Assembly: GCA_046351455.1 (NCBI GenBank)
Contig: JAXLYM010000011.1
Span: forward strand, 124,001-188,000
Length of the DNA stretch: 64,000 nt
Direction: 5' to 3'
Origin: JADJRH01 sp046351455
GTDB taxonomy: Bacteria > Myxococcota_A > Polyangia > Polyangiales > Polyangiaceae
Program-made: the position numbers and the translations under genes
Notes under the pieces: model-generated
Databases searched by the model: none
The model's input: the letters and a program-made list of their open reading frames with translations, nothing else
What the model was told of the DNA's origin: nothing
Shown here: positions 1 through 8,105 of the stretch, one piece after another
How the letters are laid out: every line of letters starts with the position of its first letter
Position numbering within the stretch: the stretch's first letter is position 1

Positions 1-344
1 TCAGCTTCTATCCGCCGGGATTCCAGCTTCCGGACGGCTCGGGGTTGCTCGGGCCGGAGTTCGCGATCGTGTCGAGCGCGACGTCGCTGGAGCGCGTCAA
101 TTTCCTGAACTCCCTCTTCTTCGGCACGGTGAGCGGCACCACGCTCGACTGGACGGTGGTCCCCGACGATCCGGCCGCGATGTTGCAATGGGTCGATGAC
201 AACATCTTCCACGACACGATGTCGCCGCAGATGAAGTCGATCATCCTCGACGCCATCACCAACGCGAGCGTCCCTGCGACGAAGCGCAAGGCGCTGGCGC
301 TCTACCTCGCGATGACTTCCTCGGATTACCAGACGGAGAAATGA
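1..344 (+). CDS. DUF1800 family protein, C-terminal end (partial)
   Basis: The reading frame is open from the first bases of the window and stops at 342-344, so only about 113 C-terminal residues are present. The visible part begins with a Phe-Tyr-Pro-Pro motif and ends in a helical stretch rich in Ile, Leu, Ala and Lys (ILDAITNASV, then ALALYLAMTSSDYQ). This matches the C-terminus of DUF1800 proteins as I know them, and the partnership with DUF1501 is typical of that family. Its TGA overlaps the next ATG (ATGA), so the two genes are translationally coupled. DUF1800/DUF1501 pairs are widespread and have no settled biochemical function. The family call rests mainly on context plus the end of the protein. 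Confidence 0.75.
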   Translation, partial: SFYPPGFQLPDGSGLLGPEFAIVSSATSLERVNFLNSLFFGTVSGTTLDWTVVPDDPAAMLQWVDDNIFHDTMSPQMKSIILDAITNASVPATKRKALALYLAMTSSDYQTEK

Positions 345-1867
345 GCATGGCTATCACGCGAAGAGGGTTTCTGTTCGGTTCGGGCGCGGCGCTGGGATTC
401 GCTGCGGCGACCGGGAAGCTCGGCCAGCTCGGCGAGCTCCTCGAAGGGACGGCGCATGCGGCGCTCTCGTATCCAGGGTACCGCGCGCTCGTCTGCATCT
501 TCCTGAACGGCGGGTGCGACGGCAACAACGTCGTCATCCCGACGACGGCGACCGGGTACGCGAAGTACTCGGCGGTGCGGCCGGTCGCGGCCTCGAACAT
601 CGGTATCGCGATCGCCGACATGCAGAACGCCGGGACCATCCTCAACCCCGTCGGCGGCGTGGCCGGCTCGTATGGATTGCACCCGTCCTTGGTGAACATC
701 GCGCGCCTCTTCAATGGAGTCGACGCGGCGGGCAACGCGCTGCCGGGCGGTCCGCAGGCCGCGGTGATCGCCAATGTGGGCCCGCTCGTCGCGCCGCTCA
801 CGAAGGTGACGTACGGGGACGGGACTGGCACCTTGCCGGACAGCCTGTTCTCGCACGCGAACCAGGTCGCCGCGTGGGAGTCGTCGATCGCGAACCCGCT
901 CAGCGTCTCGGGCCTCGTGACGGGCTGGGGCGGCCGCATCGCCGACAAGCTCTCTGTCAACAACCCGGCGGCCGGTTATCCGGACGTCACGTCCCTCACC
1001 GGCGTGCGCACGTTCGGCGTGGGCCAGAGTCGCAAGCCCTTCGTCGTCACGACGACAGGCATCCTCGGCCGCAACTCGTCGGGCAACACGACGGTGGACG
1101 GCATTCGCAACGCGGCTGCGACATCGATCCTCGGCCTCGGCACGGGGAACGCGCCGGCGGACGACTACAGCGATGTCTTCGAGAACGCGCTCGTCGACGC
1201 GCAGATGCGCACGGACGCGGTGACGGGCAATCCGCTGCCGGCGGACGTGGCGGCGCTGTTCCCGACGACGGACATCGGCAAGCAGATGAAGCAGATTTGC
1301 CAGGAGATGCTCGCGGGCGCGGCGACGGGCGGCAGCGGCCTCGGCATGAAGCGGGAGTCGTTCATCGCGTCGATCGGCAGCTTCGACACCCACCATGATC
1401 AGCTCGCGACGCAGGCGAATCTGCTCGGCGACGTGGACGACGCGGTGGGCGCGTTCTACCAGGCGATCGCCCTGCTCAATGACAAGCAGGTCAATGGATT
1501 GCTGCCGAACCTGACAGGCCCGCTGCAAGCGACCATGTTCACGATGAGCGACTTCTGCCGCACGTTCAAGCCGAATTCCAACCTCGGCACCGACCACGCG
1601 TGGGGCAATCACATGCTCGTCATCGGCGATCAGGTGGTGGGCGGAAAGATCTACGGCACCTTCCCGGACCTCACGCTGGGCGGCAACAACGACGAAGGCG
1701 ACGAAGGCCGCTGGATCCCGACCACGCCTGTCGAGAAATACGCCTGGACCCTCGCGCGCTGGATGGGCGTCACGAATGCCCAGCAGCCGTACGTCTTCCC
1801 GAACGCGGTGAACTTCCTCACGGGAACGCAGACCGTGCTGCCGTCGATGGGATTCATGAAGGCTTGA
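341..1867 (+). CDS. DUF1501 family Tat-exported protein
   Basis: 508 residues. The N-terminus carries a twin-arginine signal (TRRGFLFGSGAALGFAA, residues 6-22), indicating folded export. DUF1501 hallmarks follow: a core strand with LNGGCDGNNVVIP (about residues 55-67), FDTHHDQL in the middle, and GTDHAWGNH near residue 416 followed by KIYGTFPDL. DUF1501 is related to sulfatase/alkaline-phosphatase-like folds; the substrate is unknown. The start at 341 overlaps the upstream DUF1800 stop by four bases. An alternative ATG two codons later (347) would still keep the Tat motif. The gene ends just before a copy of dispersed repeat A, which may serve as its transcript end. Confidence 0.92.
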   Translation: MSMAITRRGFLFGSGAALGFAAATGKLGQLGELLEGTAHAALSYPGYRALVCIFLNGGCDGNNVVIPTTATGYAKYSAVRPVAASNIGIAIADMQNAGTILNPVGGVAGSYGLHPSLVNIARLFNGVDAAGNALPGGPQAAVIANVGPLVAPLTKVTYGDGTGTLPDSLFSHANQVAAWESSIANPLSVSGLVTGWGGRIADKLSVNNPAAGYPDVTSLTGVRTFGVGQSRKPFVVTTTGILGRNSSGNTTVDGIRNAAATSILGLGTGNAPADDYSDVFENALVDAQMRTDAVTGNPLPADVAALFPTTDIGKQMKQICQEMLAGAATGGSGLGMKRESFIASIGSFDTHHDQLATQANLLGDVDDAVGAFYQAIALLNDKQVNGLLPNLTGPLQATMFTMSDFCRTFKPNSNLGTDHAWGNHMLVIGDQVVGGKIYGTFPDLTLGGNNDEGDEGRWIPTTPVEKYAWTLARWMGVTNAQQPYVFPNAVNFLTGTQTVLPSMGFMKA

Positions 1868-1872
1868 TTTTG

Positions 1873-1943
1873 ATGCCCACCCCCGGTCGCGCTACGCGCG
1901 CCCGCCCCTCCCAAATCGGCCGTTTCACGGCCTCAGGGAGGGG
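1873..1943 (+). repeat. Dispersed repeat A, copy 1
   Basis: Begins ATGCCCACCCCCGG, has a small GCGC-rich hairpin, then CCGCCCCTCCCAAATCG, and closes with GGGAGGGG, which can pair with the CCCCTCCC arm. It starts 5 nt after the DUF1501 stop. Other copies are at 10487, 45026, 47497 and 63541, with a partial one at 45962. Confidence 0.8.
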
Positions 1944-1954
1944 ATCACGCGACG

Positions 1955-3394
1955 TCAACTCTGGCTGTACGCCAGGATGATCGCGGCGATCACGACAGCC
2001 ACCCACAGAGGCCATGTCGTGCGCAGAAACCCGGTCACGCTCGACAACGCTGCTCGCCTCCCGCGACGGGCCATTTCCCGGCTCCCCACGCGGCGCGCCT
2101 CTTCCCGGTCGATCTCCGCGTGCTCCTCGTCGTCGAGCGGATCCTCCCCCGAGAGATGGTGGAGGTGGTGCGTCAGCTCGTGGTCAATCGTCTCGACGAT
2201 CTCTCCCTCCACATCGAAGTCCGGGTCCGCCTGCGCCTCGCTCTTGAAGGTGCGGTAATAGAGCCGGATCTCCGGCGGCCGCGGAACCCCGGTGTCCTCG
2301 TCCACACCGCCGGGCAGGTACGAGCCAAGCAGCGGCTCCCCGCCTTCGTCGACGTGCGGCACGTCCGCATCCACGAACAGGTCCACGTTGCGCACGCCCT
2401 TCTCGGCATAGATGCGGTCCGCGTGCGCCCGCACGGTGGCCTCGAACGCGTCCAGGCTCGGGAACGGCTTCCGCGCGGCCGAGCGGGCCCGCGTGAACGA
2501 CGCGCTCTCCCGGAGCAGCTCCCGCGCGAGCGGCACGTCCAGGTCATTGCGCGCGCCGCACTTCGCGCACCGATGCACCGCGAACAGCCGCCGCGGATAG
2601 GCCGCGTCGTGCCAGTGATCGAGCACCTTCGCCCACGCCGCGTTCGAGGCATCCATCAGCGCCTCCGCGATCGCCGAAGCCCGCCGCTCCGTTCCGAGCG
2701 CCGCCACCCCCATCCCGATCACGACCGCGGGCGTCACCCGGAGGGATCGCGATCGGCCGGAAATCAAGCCATCCGCGATCTCGAACAGCGCGCGCGCCTC
2801 CTCGCCGGTGCGCGGAGCGAAGGTGATCGTCTCGGCGGATCGCGCCCCCGAAGATCGCGCCGGCCGCCCTCCGTCGGTGATCGCTTCCGGTGCGCCGCGT
2901 CCTTTGATCCGAGGCGATCTCCGCATCCCGGCGCGCAGCCTCCCCGTGGAGCCGGGCAATACGATCCGCGGGATCGGCAGCGCTTCCCCGAACGGAAACG
3001 CCGCATCCAGCTCCGGATCCGAAAGCTCCCCATCCACGAACGGCCCGATCTCCATCGCCGCGGAAGGCGCGATCTCGAAGGGCGCCTCGCAGTTCTCGCA
3101 CGTGAACTCCTCGGCCTCTTCCTCGACGAGACCGGCCCACGTCACGAGCGCCCGCAGCACGTGAACATCGCGCACCGGGAGCGACAGCACATCGAGCGCC
3201 CCACCCTCCGTCGCGATCACGCCCTCCCCGGAGAGCACCGCGAGCGCCTCCGCGAACGGACCGGATCCCCCTTGTTTCGAAGCCGATTTCAATCCATCCC
3301 GCGCGCGCACGGCCGCCGCATCCGAGAGGCGCACGCGCCGCCCCGAAGGCAGATGAACGGACGCAGGCAAAAGGCGGACGCGCTTCGAGGCCAT
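1955..3394 (-). CDS. Membrane-anchored zincin-like metallopeptidase with two Cys-pair motifs
   Basis: 479 residues from the ATG at 3394; the frame runs further upstream but that part is Arg-rich and unlike coding sequence. Two CxxC motifs are visible, at residues 99/102 (CENC) and 276/279 (CAKC), probably zinc-ribbon knuckles, each with only one pair. A HELTHHLHH stretch near residues 405-413 follows LYYRTF and a run of acidic residues. This resembles the zincin-like metallopeptidase family (PF06262 type), where the conserved Tyr and HExxH sit in the same order. A hydrophobic helix (WVAVVIAAIILAYS) ends the protein, so it is probably tail-anchored with the peptidase in the cytoplasm. Substrate unknown. 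It is followed on the same strand by nothing; the next gene upstream is the 135-residue membrane protein. Confidence 0.75.
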   Translation of the reverse strand: MASKRVRLLPASVHLPSGRRVRLSDAAAVRARDGLKSASKQGGSGPFAEALAVLSGEGVIATEGGALDVLSLPVRDVHVLRALVTWAGLVEEEAEEFTCENCEAPFEIAPSAAMEIGPFVDGELSDPELDAAFPFGEALPIPRIVLPGSTGRLRAGMRRSPRIKGRGAPEAITDGGRPARSSGARSAETITFAPRTGEEARALFEIADGLISGRSRSLRVTPAVVIGMGVAALGTERRASAIAEALMDASNAAWAKVLDHWHDAAYPRRLFAVHRCAKCGARNDLDVPLARELLRESASFTRARSAARKPFPSLDAFEATVRAHADRIYAEKGVRNVDLFVDADVPHVDEGGEPLLGSYLPGGVDEDTGVPRPPEIRLYYRTFKSEAQADPDFDVEGEIVETIDHELTHHLHHLSGEDPLDDEEHAEIDREEARRVGSREMARRGRRAALSSVTGFLRTTWPLWVAVVIAAIILAYSQS

Positions 3395-3450
3395 GTCGAA
3401 GGGAGCGGATCGAAGCTGTTCGGAAGGAGAAAACGGGGGCGAGCGAGACG

Positions 3451-3858
3451 TCAGGCGGAGACGGACGCGGACGCGGCGGCGCGCTCGGCCTCGGCGCGGG
3501 CGGCGGCGGCCTTGCGCTTCTTCGCGCGCTGACCGTAGCCCCAGCCCACGAGCAGCGACGCCGACAGCGGCGAGAACGCGAAGAAGCTCGTCACGCCGGG
3601 GTGCGCGAGCAGCCACTCGTACATGCCGCGCAGGTACCGATCCATCCCGTCCGCGTAGAAGAGCCCGATGAAGATCGCGATCGCGATCACGCCCGAGATC
3701 CCGTTCAGCACGAAGAACCAGCCCCAGCGCATCACGCCCTTCGGCTGCGTGCCGGCCGCGTTCATCTCGTGCGTGATCGGGGCTGCGCCGAGCACGTCCT
3801 TCGCCGTGGAAGCGGAAACTGCGGACTCCGAAGCTTGGACCGGGGACGCCTGCGCCAT
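3451..3858 (-). CDS. Small membrane protein, two predicted transmembrane helices
   Basis: 135 residues with a Ser/Ala-rich N-terminus, a first hydrophobic helix at about 45-68 (WFFVLNGISGVIAIAIFIGL) and a second near 90-110 (FFAFSPLSASLLVGWGYG). The C-terminal tail is rich in Lys, Arg and Ala. No family recognised. The start at 3858 is an ATG directly before a 90-bp gap leading to the DUF4388 gene. The stop lies 56 bp before the peptidase gene on the same strand, so the two may be co-transcribed. Confidence 0.7.
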   Translation of the reverse strand: MAQASPVQASESAVSASTAKDVLGAAPITHEMNAAGTQPKGVMRWGWFFVLNGISGVIAIAIFIGLFYADGMDRYLRGMYEWLLAHPGVTSFFAFSPLSASLLVGWGYGQRAKKRKAAAARAEAERAAASASVSA

Positions 3859-3949
3859 GGTCCGCGGACTATAGTGAACGACCCGTCGCCGCTCAACCGC
3901 GCGCTGAGATCCTCGACCGAAACGATTGCCGGGGATGCTCGCCGCGCGC

Positions 3950-5131
3950 TCAGGATCCGCTGGACTTCCCGCCGGTCCCGGTGTCGCGCTGCGCCGAATC
4001 GCACGAGGCCGCCGCGCCCGAAGAGGTCCCCTCCGGAGAGCGCGGCCCGGTCTCGATCACGTCCGACACAGGCTCGATGTCGTGATCCTCCGGCGGGGCG
4101 GGGTGCTCTCCGGAGCTCGCCGCGACCGGCACGCTCACCACTTCGAGCACGTCGGACGACACCATCTCTTCTTCCGGATCGCCCGCGACGATCGGCAGCC
4201 CTTCCAGCGTGCCTTCCGCGCGGCGCTCGTCCCAGTCCTTGCGGCGCTGGCGCCTTCGCAGCGTGCGCGGCATCACGGCGGCGCGCTCCCCGTCGCCCAC
4301 CGGATCCGGCGCGGCGGCGCCGATGCGATGGATCGCGGACGCGAGGTTGAGGCGCCCCAGCGCGATGGGCGGCCCCAGATCTTCGCAGCCGAGCGGCAGC
4401 GTCTTCTGCCCCAGATCCATCTGTCGCGTGAGCAGCAGCGTGTACACGACGCGCCGCACGACGATGCTGTCCGGGATCTCCGACGCGAGCAGCTCCACGA
4501 ACGTCGGCTGCGCGCGCAGGATCGCCATCACGACGGCCGTCTCGTCCTCGTCGAAGCCGAAGCGCTCCAGCCGCGCGTCCGGGTGCATCTTGAGCGGCAA
4601 GTCCCCGAGCCGCTCCATCAGCTTGCCGAGCGGCAGCCCGAGCCGCGGGTGCGCGCGCAGCCCCACGTTGAGCAGCCGCAGCACCTCCGCGCGGCATCCG
4701 GGCGCCGTGTCCGCGAGCGCCTTGTGCCCATCGAAATAGCGGTACGTCGTCTCCGCCGGGAGCCCGAAGAGCCGCACCATCCGCCGCACGAGCTGCTCCG
4801 ACGCGACGCTCTCCAGTTCGTCCGCTTCGGCGTGGCCGGTGAGGATCAGCACGTCGCCGAGGAGCCCTTTCGTGGCGAGGGCGTTGCTCACGACCTCTTC
4901 GTTGACGATGCCGGCCTCCACGAGCATCTCCCCGAACATCGCGAACCCGTCCCCCGGTGCGACGCGGACGGGCGCTCCCCATTCGAAGCGCACCACGTGC
5001 TCGGTGCCCTCGGGCTCTCGCAAAAAGAGCACGCCCGTCAGGCGCCGATCTGCCATGTACACGAGGAGGTGAGGCAGCGGCGTCTTACGGAAGTCCCCCT
5101 CGGCTGTCGCAGCGGGGTCGTCCGGGGCCAT
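3950..5131 (-). CDS. DUF4388 (PATAN-like) domain protein
   Basis: 393 residues from the ATG at 5131 (MAPDDPAATAEGDF); an ATG 13 codons upstream is possible but less likely. The N-terminus has the DUF4388 pattern: FRKTPLPHLLVYMADRRLTG, then LFLREPEG, and GDGFAMFGEMLVEAGIV. In this family the fold (PATAN) is associated with signalling and regulatory proteins in myxobacteria and cyanobacteria. The middle is helical (LERLGDLPLKM, then FVELLASEIPDSIVV). The C-terminus is acidic, Glu- and Ser-rich and probably disordered. No membrane segment. Function is unknown beyond a likely adaptor or signalling role. Confidence 0.8.
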   Translation of the reverse strand: MAPDDPAATAEGDFRKTPLPHLLVYMADRRLTGVLFLREPEGTEHVVRFEWGAPVRVAPGDGFAMFGEMLVEAGIVNEEVVSNALATKGLLGDVLILTGHAEADELESVASEQLVRRMVRLFGLPAETTYRYFDGHKALADTAPGCRAEVLRLLNVGLRAHPRLGLPLGKLMERLGDLPLKMHPDARLERFGFDEDETAVVMAILRAQPTFVELLASEIPDSIVVRRVVYTLLLTRQMDLGQKTLPLGCEDLGPPIALGRLNLASAIHRIGAAAPDPVGDGERAAVMPRTLRRRQRRKDWDERRAEGTLEGLPIVAGDPEEEMVSSDVLEVVSVPVAASSGEHPAPPEDHDIEPVSDVIETGPRSPEGTSSGAAASCDSAQRDTGTGGKSSGS

Positions 5132-5515
5132 CCGGGACACGCTACCACAAACTGCCGCCCTTCGTTCCATCCCCGAACGCGTCCTTCTTCCGTCCTCCCG
5201 CCGGGTTCCAGTCCCGATTCAGTTTGAGACGTAGGACGTATTCTCCGACGACCCGGCGTACCGCGGAACAGAAGGCAAAATGGGACACCGCACGATCCCC
5301 CGGCACGTCCCCATCGCCCCCTCGCAAACATGGAGAGCGCATTTTTCCAGAATCGCAGAAACACCGCCTCTCCCCCGGGTGAGCGCCCGGATGCGCCGAG
5401 AGATCGGCTCCCCCGAGATTCTGTCCGCGTGAAGCCCCCGCCTATCGGGGCTCGCTCCTGTCACGCGTCTCGATAACTCTCGTTCAAAGACTGGAAGGTG
5501 CCAGTCGGGAGAGGC
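5132..5515. other. Intergenic gap, 384 bp, with two hairpins near the barrel gene's 3' end
   Basis: No ORF with myxobacterial codon use is visible. Two stem-loops lie downstream of the stop of the beta-barrel gene (minus strand, stop at 5516). One is at 5489-5506 (GACTGG/CCAGTC, followed on the minus strand by TTT). The other is at 5433-5452 (AGCCCC/GGGGCT). They may end that transcript. The remainder would hold the promoter of the DUF4388 gene; no convincing -35/-10 was recognised. Confidence 0.4.
5489..5506 (-). terminator. Possible terminator hairpin after the barrel gene
   Basis: A perfect 6-bp stem GACTGG/CCAGTC with a 6-nt loop lies 10 bp past the stop at 5516 on the minus strand, and is followed by a short T run (TTT). 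The T tract is weak, so intrinsic termination is only plausible. Confidence 0.35.
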
Positions 5516-6055
5516 CTAGAATCCCCAGATGTACTCGGCGCGCAGAAAGCCGGAGATGCGCTGCCCGGTGCCGGCCGGGTCCAGCAGGAGCAGCTTGTAT
5601 TCGCCGGAAGCGCCGACCGCGAACCGCCGCGACACCTGGTAATCGAGCCCGAACGGCACCCCCACCGCGAGCCGCATCGCCCCGTCGCTCGGCCCGGCCA
5701 CATAATAAGCGCCGGCGGTCGCCCCCACCCACGGAACGACCTGCAGAATATCGATCACGTAACTGAACCCGAGGTTCCCCCCCGCGAGCACGGCCCCGTC
5801 GACGTGGAGCCCGTGGACCTTCGCCGCGGGGTGCGCGGTCACGTCCGCCGAGGCGATGAGGTTCACCGTATCGCTGAGCCCGTAGGTGAGGTGAAGCCCG
5901 CCGCCGAACCCGTGCAGTGTGGCCCCCGCGGGCGTGAGGAAGGCGGAATACCCCGCATCGGCCCCGAGGTGCCATTGATGCTCGAACGCCGCGGCTTCCC
6001 GGGGGAGGGCGAGCGCGAGCGACAGACCGGCGCCGGCGGCGAGGAGACGGCGCAT
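5516..6055 (-). CDS. Outer-membrane beta-barrel-like protein
   Basis: 179 residues from the ATG at 6055 (MRRLLAAGAGLSLALA). A signal peptide with probable cleavage after AAA (about residue 23) is clear. The mature part is made of alternating hydrophobic strands with Gly turns (GADAGYSAFLTPAG, GGGLHLTYGLSDTVNLIAS, VPWVGATAGAYYVAG) and ends in an aromatic strand (LRAEYIWGF). The terminal Phe is typical of proteins inserted by BamA. The size suggests a small 8-strand barrel. No specific family is recognised. Hairpins follow the stop. Confidence 0.75.
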   Translation of the reverse strand: MRRLLAAGAGLSLALALPREAAAFEHQWHLGADAGYSAFLTPAGATLHGFGGGLHLTYGLSDTVNLIASADVTAHPAAKVHGLHVDGAVLAGGNLGFSYVIDILQVVPWVGATAGAYYVAGPSDGAMRLAVGVPFGLDYQVSRRFAVGASGEYKLLLLDPAGTGQRISGFLRAEYIWGF

Positions 6056-6106
6056 CGAACGAGGAGCGATCACCCCGCCCGTGTAGCACACCTGTCCTTT
6101 GGTGCG

Positions 6107-6394
6107 TCACTCGTCGGCGCGCCGAGCCGGCGGATGCGTCGGTCGCCGCATGCTGGGCGGCCCCTGCACCTCCAGCGTGAGCTGCTCCTGCGAGCGCCGA
6201 AGCGCCGCCAGATCGAGCCGCAGCCCATGGAGCTTGTCGGTGACCGCGTCGAGCTGCATGCCGAGATCGTGCGCGTCCCGAGACCGAGCGTCGCGCATCT
6301 CATCCGCCAGACTCCCCATCTTCAGGTGCAGCCCCACGAACCCGACGACCACCAAGATCCCGAGCCCTGCAAGCACCACCGCAATGAACACCAT
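6107..6394 (-). CDS. Small single-pass membrane protein with coiled-coil tail
   Basis: 95 residues. One N-terminal transmembrane helix (VFIAVVLAGLGILVVVGFVG) is followed by a charged helical stretch (ADEMRDARSRDAHDLG, LDAVTDKLHGLRLDLAALRR) with heptad-like spacing, and a basic Pro-rich end. The start at 6394 is chosen because the helix begins right after it; upstream sequence in the same frame is low-quality coding. No family recognised. It could be a small scaffold or envelope protein. Confidence 0.6.
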   Translation of the reverse strand: MVFIAVVLAGLGILVVVGFVGLHLKMGSLADEMRDARSRDAHDLGMQLDAVTDKLHGLRLDLAALRRSQEQLTLEVQGPPSMRRPTHPPARRADE

Positions 6395-6660
6395 CCGAGC
6401 TCCCTCCGTTGCCAAGGGCCGATCGCCTTTGAAATAAGCCGATCGGACGAACATGCCAGTCGCCCTGACTCGCCCCCTCGCGACGAGAAGGCGCGACGTT
6501 GCCCCCGAGAGGGGTTGGGTCGCGGGCGGGCCTCCCGAGGGACGCCGCGCCTTCTCGTCACCGCCGGGAGAGGAACGGGCAGGACTCTCCCCGGCTCCAG
6601 CGAAAGGACGTGTGGCTGCCGCCCAAGGTCGCAGCTCGGCGACCGCACATCCCCTCGCTC
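6395..6660. other. Intergenic region with long inverted repeat
   Basis: No gene is visible. A perfect 14-bp inverted repeat, GACGAGAAGGCGCG at 6482-6495 and its complement at 6546-6559, encloses a GC-rich loop that has its own small stems. It could form a cruciform or act as a terminator. The sigma-factor gene ends to the right of the neighbouring tandem array. Confidence 0.5.
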
Positions 6661-6792
6661 CAGCCGGCGAAAGGCTCACTCACTCCAGCCGACGAAAGGC
6701 TCACTCACTCCAGCCGACGAAAGGCTCACTCACTCCAGCCGACGAAAGGCTCACTCCAGCCGACGAAAGGCTCACTCCAGCCGACGAAAGGC
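6661..6792. repeat. Tandem repeat array, 25-bp then 21-bp units
   Basis: Six copies of a unit beginning CAGCCGACGAAAGGCTCACT start at 6661, 6686, 6711, 6736, 6757 and 6778. The first three periods are 25 bp and the next two 21 bp; the difference is loss of one TCAC step. Lies just 3' of the sigma-factor stop at 6801. No spacers, so not CRISPR. Confidence 0.9.
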
Positions 6793-6800
6793 GCCGACCG

Positions 6801-8105
6801 TCACAACTCTTCTGCGACGCCCAGCGCCCACTTGGGCAGGGTGACTCCCTCTCTCCGGAAAGCGAGCACCGCGCGTTTCACGAGCATCTCTCGCCGCCGC
6901 GTCGCCGCTTTCCCCGGATGCGGCTCCCTCCCAGACGGCGCCGCCGCTCTCCCCGGATGCGGATCGCGCTCGCGCGGCGTCGCCGGCGCCGTTCGCGGTT
7001 GGGATCGGCTGCGGAGAACCTCCGGCGGGACAGCCATGCTCGCCGGCACAGGCACCCTCGCGGGCGGCGGATCCATCGCTGTCGCCACTGCCACGTTCGC
7101 GTGGGGCGGCGCCGCAGCCGCCGGAGCCGCCGCCACCTCTCCACCTTTGAGAGGCCCGAGCACCCCCACGATCGCCAGCACCACCGTCGCTGCGACCGCC
7201 AGCGGCCGCGCCGCCGCGAGCGCGAGCGGTCGTGCCGCCGTGACCGCGAGCGCCCCCGCGGACGAGAGCTTGCTCAAGAACGAGAGCCTCCCCCGCGCCC
7301 CCGGAGCCGCGGCCAGCAGCGCCACCGCGCGGGAGCGATCCGCCCGCGACTCGGCCTCTTCCTTCGCGCCGGGAGAGAGGCTGTGCGCGTCCTCCCCGAG
7401 CGCGCGCGCTTCCTCCCCGAGCGCGTGCGCGTCCTCTCCGAGCGTGTGCGCGTCCTCCCCGAGTACGCGCGCCGCCGCCACGAGAGCGTGCCGCGCCTCG
7501 CGAAGGCGCCACTCCACACGGGAGCGTGAGAGGGAGAGCCGCGCCGCGATCTCGGCCGCCGTGCACCCCAGCGCAGCGAGCCGCACGATCTCCCGAGACG
7601 CCGGAGGCACCGCGGCCAGGAGCCGCGCCAGCGACTCCCGCGCACGAAACGTCTCCTCCGGCGTGAGGTCCGGAGACGGCAGCTCCTGCACCGACACCCT
7701 CGGATCGAAGCGGATCTGCTCCACCCGCTCGGCGCGGAGCATATCGAGCACCGCGTACCGCGCGATCCCCGCCGCCCACATCCGCAACGTGCCTTTCGAG
7801 GGATCGTGCTCGTGCATCCGCTCGACGAGGCTCATCCCCACGCGCTGCACCAGCTCCTTCTGCGCCGCCTCGTCGAAGCCGGCGCGCCGACCCATCGAGA
7901 GGAGCATCGGATACATCTCCCGATAGGCCGTCTCGGCCGCACGCAGCGCCTCCGCGGAAGGTCGCCTGTCCAGTCCTCCTTCGGTCGATCCGGGCGAGTC
8001 GCCCTCCCCGGGCGCCGACGCATTGAGAGACACTCCCATACTATGCAAAACCGGCCCATTTTCAGGGCAAACAGGAGCAATACCGTTCTTCTCGCGACTG
8101 TCCAT
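6801..8105 (-). CDS. ECF-like sigma-70 family factor with membrane-spanning C-terminal extension
   Basis: 434 residues. Sigma region 2 is at about 57-128 (YREMYPMLL to TLRMWAAGIARYAVLDMLRAER) and region 4 at about 160-208, with a helix-turn-helix (CTAAEIAARLSLSRSRVEWR). Usual ECF factors stop near residue 200. Here four heptads follow (LGEDAHT, LGEDAHA, LGEEARA, LGEDAHS; 215-242), then a charged linker, a hydrophobic Ala-rich helix near 300-318 (PLAVAATVVLAIVGVLGPL) and a Pro/Arg-rich tail. The start at 8105 is backed by GGGAAGG nine bases upstream; an ATG at 8039 is an alternative. The single helix suggests a membrane-tethered sigma factor, possibly with a built-in sensor or anti-sigma-like tail. 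That is inference from layout. Confidence 0.82.
   Translation of the reverse strand: MDSREKNGIAPVCPENGPVLHSMGVSLNASAPGEGDSPGSTEGGLDRRPSAEALRAAETAYREMYPMLLSMGRRAGFDEAAQKELVQRVGMSLVERMHEHDPSKGTLRMWAAGIARYAVLDMLRAERVEQIRFDPRVSVQELPSPDLTPEETFRARESLARLLAAVPPASREIVRLAALGCTAAEIAARLSLSRSRVEWRLREARHALVAAARVLGEDAHTLGEDAHALGEEARALGEDAHSLSPGAKEEAESRADRSRAVALLAAAPGARGRLSFLSKLSSAGALAVTAARPLALAAARPLAVAATVVLAIVGVLGPLKGGEVAAAPAAAAPPHANVAVATAMDPPPARVPVPASMAVPPEVLRSRSQPRTAPATPRERDPHPGRAAAPSGREPHPGKAATRRREMLVKRAVLAFRREGVTLPKWALGVAEEL
7380..7463 (-). repeat. 21-bp in-frame tandem repeat in the sigma-factor gene
   Basis: Four 21-bp units encode LGEDAHx heptads directly after sigma region 4. The unit length equals that of several intergenic arrays in this window. 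Confidence 0.8.
8035..8067 (-). repeat. 33-bp direct repeat, copy 1
   Basis: On the minus strand it reads CCCTGAAAATGGG and ends GCATAGTATGGG. A second copy with the same length and orientation is at 8489-8521. The shared cores are CCCTGAAAA, GGG and GCATAGTA. Copy 1 overlaps the first codons of the sigma gene if the 8105 start is right, or lies immediately upstream if 8039 is the start. Confidence 0.5.
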
